From NCBI RefSeq assembly GCF_014649395.1, contig NZ_BMSY01000006.1, positions 372,001 to 436,000 on the forward strand: a stretch of DNA of 64,000 nucleotides, written 5' to 3'. The notes beneath the pieces are model-generated. The model saw nothing but the letters and a program-made list of their open reading frames with translations. It ran no database searches and was not told where the DNA came from. Made by a program: the position numbers and the translations under genes. Each line of letters starts with the position of its first letter. Position 1 is the first letter of the stretch. Origin of the DNA: Streptomyces aureoverticillatus. GTDB taxonomy: Bacteria; Actinomycetota; Actinomycetes; Streptomycetales; Streptomycetaceae. Of this stretch, positions 58,826 to 64,000 are shown piece by piece.

Positions 58826-61489
58826 ATGTCCTCCCGCCCGCCCAAGGCGACCCAGCGTCTCGATCTCCTCGCCGTCCGGGTCACACGCAGCCTCCTCTCG
58901 GACGCTTCCGTCCACGTCCGCGACTGCGGCCCGGCTGGCGTTAAGCTGTGGAACATCTTCGACAACGCCTACCGTCGACGGGCAGGGCGGGACGAAGTCC
59001 AGGCCCCACACTCCGTCGCGACGACGGCCCTTCGCGCCCTCACCGGCGGGTACGTCTGGCTCGACGCCAAACGAGCCGTCCTGGCCAGCCGGGACCCCAT
59101 CGACGATGACACGGTCCGCGACGTCTTCACCCTGCTGTACGGGCTGGCGACAGGCGAAGACATCGATGACATCGACCTGAACCAGCCCGTCAGCATCGCG
59201 GAGAAGTTCGCCTCCACCCCCCAGGAGCAGCGCGCGCTGGCCGACTACCTGCGGCCCTCGCCAAGCAGACAGCCAGACGCCCCTAATTGGGTGTACGAGA
59301 CTGTCGCCTGGGATCTCGCCCGTCGGATCGCGGCCGAACCCTGGGCGATCGACGGCCTGTCCGTCCGGCTCCGCCCCGACACGGCGGGCGGCCTCGTCGC
59401 ATGGGACGACCCGTGGCCGGACGAGAGCGGAACCCGATTCGCCCTGCCGCGGATCCGGATGCGGATGAAGACCGAGCCCAACGTGAAGGACCCCCTGATC
59501 CTCGTCTCCGCCTCGGCGACCCGTATCAGCAGCTCCATGGACTTCGCCCGCACCGTCCTCGCCGAGCAAGACCGCGCCGACCGGCCTCTGGTCGAGGTCG
59601 AACTCGACGGCCGGGGACGCATGCGCAACGTCAACAGGCTCGCCCTCCAAGCCCTCTCCCGGCTCGGCATGGGCCGCTCAGTCCTCCACGAGGTCGACCG
59701 GCAGGTCCAGGCCGACAGGCTGGCCCGCCAGCAAGCCCAGGAGAACGGTGAGGAGAGGCCCGCCCCGCAGCCACTGGGCACCGTGCGGCCCATCATGGCC
59801 AAGAACTTCTACTTCCCCGTCGGCTCGGGTGTCGGCATGGATTACTACCGAGGACTGTACGACCACGTCCAGACCACCCTCGGCGACAACTGCGAACCGC
59901 TGTATGGCTTCTTCGAGGGCGGCAACTTCAAGCAGGCCAAGAAGGACGAAGTCCTCATGGAGCCGCGGGACGTCACCCGCTCCCTGGACGCCATGGGGCT
60001 CAAGCACCTGCGCATCGTGTGCCTGTGGGCGACCGACGAAATCCGTCAGCGGATGATCAACGCACTTGCCCGCGCCTACGGACTCGACCCCGCCAGCCTC
60101 AACCCCGCCGAAGGCAAGAGCGTCACGCTGCACGGCACCCGGGTCAGCGTCGTCTTCCACCACGTTCCCGAATTCCTCCAGCACGGGCCCGCGGCCGGCC
60201 GGTCGGCGCATACGGCCGACTTGGTCTCCTTGAAGGCGGCGTCGGGGGAGATCGTCGGTGTGTGGGCGGAAACCGAGTACGGCGACGGGAAGAAGGGCTC
60301 CCCGCAGAGGCCGAAGGACAGCGAAGACGCCAAGCACCAGACTCACCGCGTCCTGGCCAAAATGGACCTGGTCGTCCAGTACATCGACAGGGCCGTCCAG
60401 ACCGGCATCGACAAGTCCACTGGCATGGACCACCAGAGCCTGTCCTGCCTCATGGATCTCTACCGCAACCTCGGGTTCATCGACCGGCGGATCTCCCGTG
60501 TTCTGACCAAGCCCATCGGTGAGCTCCCCGCTGACGGCGTAGCGCACTGCGGCGTTCATGTCCGCAGGCAGTCACGCCGCCCGGGCGAGAGGGACGCTCG
60601 GATCTCCGTCTCCGCGAGCGTCCTCAAACCCCCCACCGCGCCAGACGGCGCGTGGACACTCCACGGATGGTCGTACACCGACCGCACCTGGAGGCCCTAC
60701 CACCTGGCCGAAGCCGCCTTCCACGCCGCCGACTACCCGGCCGGGAAGATGACGGAGTTCATGGATAACTTCGCCGGCTACTCCAGCACTGCCAAGGTCA
60801 TCGACCAGGCGCTGGAAGACCTCGCCGACTACCTGGGTGGCATCCCGTACACGGTCACGGTGGACGGCGTGGCCTGCCGACGGTTGTGGAAGGGCCTGAA
60901 CAACCGGACCCAAGGCCAGCCACCCGAGCCCAACACCACCTGGCACCCGGGCTCCACGATCGCTCCCAAGTACCGGCCGATCGCCGTGATCCGCCTCAAC
61001 ACCACCGATGAGGAGGTCCCGCGCCCGGTGCAGGTGACCATCACGGACGAGGACGACAGCGAGATCAAGACCAAGGAACGCACCACGCAGGTCTTCCGGA
61101 TCGACCCGGATCCGGATCTCGGGGAGCAGTGCACCTGGCTGCTGGTCAACACCACCCACCAGTTCGACGGCAACGGCGCCGGCAGACAGGGCTCGAAGAA
61201 GACCCGTTATGGCGCACTGCCGTGGAACAAGGGGAAGAACGAGATCAAGGCGAACTACTACGCCATGACCGCCACCGAGATCTTCCCGATCGCCGTGAAC
61301 TCTGACGATCGCCGAGAACTGATGATGGTGACCGCCAGGCTCTGCCACCAGGCACTCGCCTGGAAGCACCGCACCCGCTACCCGATCCCCCTCCACGCGG
61401 CCCTCCAGATGGACAAGGACCACCCGCAGTACCGACGCACCATCACGCCCGAGGATCTCGACGACGTGACGAACAGCGAGGACGAGTAG
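58826..61489 (+). CDS. Prokaryotic PIWI-RE protein (pPIWI-RE)
   Basis: 887 aa. The N-terminal 350 or so residues match no common fold. A MID-like region follows around 390 (KHLRIVCLWATDEIRQRMINAL). The C-terminal 170 residues (from YRPIAVIRLNTTDEEVP) form an RNase H/PIWI-like domain with TTHQFDGNG, NYYAMTATEIFPIAV and the PIWI-type end RTRYPIPLHAALQMDKDHP. Order after a REase protein and a DinG helicase is that of the three-gene pPIWI-RE islands described by Burroughs, Iyer and Aravind. ATG at 58826 has AAGGAG; ATG at 58799 overlaps the helicase stop. Expected to use a guide against invading nucleic acid; not proven. Confidence 0.72.
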   Translation: MSSRPPKATQRLDLLAVRVTRSLLSDASVHVRDCGPAGVKLWNIFDNAYRRRAGRDEVQAPHSVATTALRALTGGYVWLDAKRAVLASRDPIDDDTVRDVFTLLYGLATGEDIDDIDLNQPVSIAEKFASTPQEQRALADYLRPSPSRQPDAPNWVYETVAWDLARRIAAEPWAIDGLSVRLRPDTAGGLVAWDDPWPDESGTRFALPRIRMRMKTEPNVKDPLILVSASATRISSSMDFARTVLAEQDRADRPLVEVELDGRGRMRNVNRLALQALSRLGMGRSVLHEVDRQVQADRLARQQAQENGEERPAPQPLGTVRPIMAKNFYFPVGSGVGMDYYRGLYDHVQTTLGDNCEPLYGFFEGGNFKQAKKDEVLMEPRDVTRSLDAMGLKHLRIVCLWATDEIRQRMINALARAYGLDPASLNPAEGKSVTLHGTRVSVVFHHVPEFLQHGPAAGRSAHTADLVSLKAASGEIVGVWAETEYGDGKKGSPQRPKDSEDAKHQTHRVLAKMDLVVQYIDRAVQTGIDKSTGMDHQSLSCLMDLYRNLGFIDRRISRVLTKPIGELPADGVAHCGVHVRRQSRRPGERDARISVSASVLKPPTAPDGAWTLHGWSYTDRTWRPYHLAEAAFHAADYPAGKMTEFMDNFAGYSSTAKVIDQALEDLADYLGGIPYTVTVDGVACRRLWKGLNNRTQGQPPEPNTTWHPGSTIAPKYRPIAVIRLNTTDEEVPRPVQVTITDEDDSEIKTKERTTQVFRIDPDPDLGEQCTWLLVNTTHQFDGNGAGRQGSKKTRYGALPWNKGKNEIKANYYAMTATEIFPIAVNSDDRRELMMVTARLCHQALAWKHRTRYPIPLHAALQMDKDHPQYRRTITPEDLDDVTNSEDE

Positions 61490-61683
61490 CCCTTTCGGTA
61501 CGGGTCGGCCGTGGCCTTGCACGCCATGCTGCCTCGAATGCCCGCCGGATCAGTGCGCCTGCCTTCTCCAAGTCGGTCGCCAGACAGATACGCACCTCCA
61601 GGTCACCCCTCCCGAGGAGGCCGACACCGCGCATGGCGCGGGAGAAGCCTTCCTCCAGCTCGGCCGTGCCCAGGTCGGACTCT
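61490..61683 (-). pseudogene. Possible gene fragment
   Basis: On the minus strand a short stretch reads SDLGTAELEEGFSRAMRGVGLL then DLEVRICLATDLEKAGALIRRAFEAAWRA, protein-like with good third-position GC, before it turns Arg-rich across the end of the pPIWI gene. A stop precedes it. It looks like the C-terminal end of a lost gene; family unknown. The rest of 61684-62068 shows no convincing gene. Confidence 0.25.
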
Positions 61684-62068
61684 CAGGTAAACCACGATCA
61701 CCTCGTGCTGGGGACGAGCGTGGTCAAGTCCCCTTTCGGAACCCAGCGCAGGTCTTACGGGGGCCGTTGAACACGTCCCAGGGCAGCGCGGTGGCGATGC
61801 CCTGGGAACCGGCGGCAAAACGGCGGGATGGGCCATCGACCAGATTCCCGGAAGGGCGGCGTGTGTCGGTGTTCGCCTGCAGGAGGGTGTCGTCGGCGAG
61901 ATGCTGGTCGAAGGTCTCGATGCCGCTGCGTGTGGCTAGGGTCCGTACTTGCTCTTCCCTTGCCGAGTGCGCGGAGCAGAACCTGGGGACATCGAAGCTG
62001 TCAAGGATGCCGCGGTGGGAATGCGATCACTTCGGTGTTGATAACCCACGTCGCGATGCCCTGGTCGC

Positions 62069-64000
62069 TCAGGACGGCGCCGGGGTGGAGCATCCACGTG
62101 GGCAGGAAGAGACTCGGTCAGCTCGGCCACAGGTGCCACAAGCTGGGCAGATGAATTGGCCAGTGCGTTCTTCGGCCCAACAAGGGGACGACAGAAGGGA
62201 GCCGCCGAAGCGGCGGTCAAGAACGGATTCCGAGGCGCCGATGGTGGCGAGGCCGTCCGGATCGAGCAGGGGGAAGGTATGGCCGCAGGCGAGGCAACGG
62301 CGGAGTTCCCACCGGGTGCTGCAGGAAGGGCAGAAAACTGCGAACAGACCCTCATCACGGGCTTCGAGCGTAGGTCGACTTCCAGCGTCGGTTTTGGGGC
62401 ACAGTGGGCACACTTCGAGGAGCGCCGTCTTCGCCGCCGCATCTTCAAGCGCCCCACGCAAGCCCTGCAGCCGCTGTGCGTCATGCCTCCCTGCTCGGCC
62501 ACCACCGGAGCGTGAGTGCGAACGATTCAACAGCACGGGCAGCCGGTCGAGTTCGTTCGACAGCGGAGCGCGTACAACAGCGACTCCGTCGGGGTGCAGT
62601 TCGAGCCAATCGCACTCCGAGAGGACTGAGCGTTCGGCTGCGGGCACAGACACCCTGTATGGATAACGGCAGGCATCGGCGCCCAGGGTCGCCCAGCGTA
62701 TTGCCCGTACTAGACGGCTGACGCTGAAGACGTCCAGTGGGGACAACGGGGCGACGTCGGCGCGCTGTTCCGGCGCATCACCGTCTCTGCGGCCAATGCG
62801 ATAGGAGGCACGGAGGACGTCCGGTTCGGCATCTTCCCGTGCTTGCAGCTGGCTTGGGTAGACGACGAGATCGTTCCCACATTCAGCAGGCGGTCGGTTC
62901 CGGAGGGCGTCGATAACCAAGGCCGCGACCGAGGCTGCGTCGGGAGCCGTGCACAGGTCAGCGGTGATAGGCAGCACGCGCAGGGCCTGCTGTTCTCGCC
63001 AGTGGAGAGTGAAGTCGCCTGTCAGGGACCAGGTGATCGTCAACGGTGCGCCGCGCATACGGAAGCGAGTGGAGCGGCCGCGGCCAGGAGCCGGTTGGTC
63101 GGCGACCGGAGTTGCCTGGAGAAGTCTGCAGGCGAGGAGCAGGAGGAGACCTGTAAAACGTTCGAAGGCGGCGCCGACTTCCTGTCGGCGCCGGTCGGTC
63201 TCAGCCGCTCCGAGCTGCTGGGCTTCAATGGTGGTGCACGCTTCCCATAGCGCGGCTACCCTCCGGTAGCCGGGATCGCTACGGAACAGGTTGGTGGGAT
63301 GCAGTTCGCGGGGTGGCGCGGCACGGTGGTCGACTGAGCGTGCCAGGGGTGAGCCCAGCATGATTTCCACACAGGCGAGGGCAGATTCGAGCTCCCGCAG
63401 GCGGATTCCTGCTGCTGCTTGGTGCCTGCTGGAGTCTTCGACATTCCTCAGAAGCCGGGTCAGGTCCTGTCGGGCCCGCCACGTGCTCTCCGCAGAGTGC
63501 ATCAGGAGCCCATGCACATCGCCGACCATCCTGCTCAGGTCACTCAGCTTTGCGATCCGCTGCTGCAGATGCGAACGCATTACGCTGAGTACAGCGACAG
63601 CAACCCGGTTCTCGTAGATGTCGGCGTCTTCCTCGCTGCGCCGGGCCAGCAGTCGGGCAGGCCGGACGCCGGCGAGCGTGTGTGAGGCCCACTCCTCCGG
63701 GTGGGCGGCCAGCCGCGCCGCCGCGCCGGGGGCAATGGAGCGCACTCGGGAAGTTGGCAGGATCTCCTCCATCGCGCGCAGCCGCGTGTACGGGCGATTA
63801 CAAACCGTACGCAGAGCACCGGAGTCGTGCTCGAAGGCATCTTCCACCGGCAATGCCGCCGTCTCGTCGGAGACGTCGAGGATGATAGGTGGCATAGCCA
63901 GCCAGCTGTTGAGCGTCGCGTTCCCCTCGCTGAGACGGGTCGACAACGCGAGGAGATGGCGGACGAGCAAGGAATCGAGAGCCGGCTCCACTGCTTCTTT
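62069..64000 (-). CDS. Zinc-ribbon protein resembling DUF2357/McrC-type partners, 5' end possibly outside window
   Basis: At least 640 aa from GTG 63991; the frame is open to the right edge, so the true start may lie beyond. The segment RRSEEDADIYENRVAVAVLSVMRSHLQQRI has the YENR motif seen in DUF2357 proteins that pair with McrB-like ATPases. The middle is helical (LRNVEDSSRHQAAAGIRLRELESALACVEIML). The end holds several zinc-binding pairs: CPLCPKT, FCPSCSTRWELRRCLACGHTF and FICPACGTCG. It converges on the pPIWI-RE cassette. If the assignment holds, an AAA+ McrB-like gene should lie to the right. Confidence 0.5.
   Translation of the reverse strand, partial: KEAVEPALDSLLVRHLLALSTRLSEGNATLNSWLAMPPIILDVSDETAALPVEDAFEHDSGALRTVCNRPYTRLRAMEEILPTSRVRSIAPGAAARLAAHPEEWASHTLAGVRPARLLARRSEEDADIYENRVAVAVLSVMRSHLQQRIAKLSDLSRMVGDVHGLLMHSAESTWRARQDLTRLLRNVEDSSRHQAAAGIRLRELESALACVEIMLGSPLARSVDHRAAPPRELHPTNLFRSDPGYRRVAALWEACTTIEAQQLGAAETDRRRQEVGAAFERFTGLLLLLACRLLQATPVADQPAPGRGRSTRFRMRGAPLTITWSLTGDFTLHWREQQALRVLPITADLCTAPDAASVAALVIDALRNRPPAECGNDLVVYPSQLQAREDAEPDVLRASYRIGRRDGDAPEQRADVAPLSPLDVFSVSRLVRAIRWATLGADACRYPYRVSVPAAERSVLSECDWLELHPDGVAVVRAPLSNELDRLPVLLNRSHSRSGGGRAGRHDAQRLQGLRGALEDAAAKTALLEVCPLCPKTDAGSRPTLEARDEGLFAVFCPSCSTRWELRRCLACGHTFPLLDPDGLATIGASESVLDRRFGGSLLSSPCWAEERTGQFICPACGTCGRADRVSSCPRGCSTPAPS

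Noticed and set aside
61767..62666. Plus-strand frame of 299 codons opposite the zinc-ribbon gene
   Set aside because: No motif and poor start context; the minus-strand protein has zinc-binding pairs and coherent helices.
1..64000. CRISPR arrays, rRNA genes, riboswitches and full insertion sequences
   Set aside because: None was recognised on reading. The tandem repeats present have no spacers, and no terminal inverted repeats with target duplications were found around the transposase-like gene.

Overview
The window looks like a Streptomyces chromosome. GC content is very high, start codons are often GTG, genes are packed into operons with 1-4 base overlaps, long antisense frames stay open because of GC bias, and the families (ROK and FCD-GntR regulators, Tat substrates, a DUF2254 protein, an I36 inhibitor) are typical of the genus. 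No species can be named from the sequence alone.

Four blocks can be read. (1) 1-9831 and 31021-41432 are two arms of an oxalate/formate programme. They hold an NAD-type formate dehydrogenase (fdhA, and fdhB cut by the left edge), a PanE-family reductase that is a candidate oxalyl-CoA reductase, three OFA-type transporters (one with an overlapping small subunit), formyl-CoA transferase, oxalyl-CoA decarboxylase, an ADP-forming acyl-CoA synthetase and a SucCD-like CoA ligase. An FCD-GntR regulator lies in the left arm. An 11-base motif, TTG(T/C)(C/A)TACAGT or a close variant, stands before four of the transcription units in both arms, including the regulator itself, so the arms look like one regulon. 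(2) 10272-30930 is a sugar/cyclitol block inserted between the arms: ROK regulator, ribose/xylose-type ABC importer, Gfo/Idh/MocA dehydrogenase, TIM-barrel isomerases, exported PQQ-type dehydrogenase and ThuA/DUF1080 lipoprotein. A tightly overlapped Ebo-like operon follows (UbiA, isomerase, EboA, EboB, EboE, EboF), headed by a myo-inositol-phosphate-synthase homologue where other ebo clusters have a dehydroquinate-synthase-like cyclase. (3) 41671-46690 is ordinary chromosome: aldehyde dehydrogenase, I36 inhibitor, AraC regulator, DUF2254 membrane protein and a tRNA-Leu(GAG). (4) 46938-64000 looks like acquired DNA next to the tRNA. It has a transposase-like protein, a degenerate tyrosine recombinase, a four-gene cassette bounded by a 25-base near-identical direct repeat, and a defence island. 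The centre of the island is a three-gene pPIWI-RE cassette (PD-(D/E)XK nuclease protein, DinG-like helicase, PIWI protein), followed by a convergent zinc-ribbon protein that may be a DUF2357/McrC-type partner and runs to the right edge.

In the oxalate block the genes would work as follows. OFA carriers import oxalate. Formyl-CoA transferase or a CoA ligase activates it. Oxalyl-CoA decarboxylase gives formyl-CoA and CO2, and the formate released is oxidised by FdhAB with NAD+. The PanE-like enzyme could divert oxalyl-CoA to glyoxylate. The strongest candidates for new biology are the pPIWI-RE island, the MIPS-headed Ebo-like operon, and the shared operator of the split oxalate regulon. All family names were assigned by reading motifs; no database search was run.
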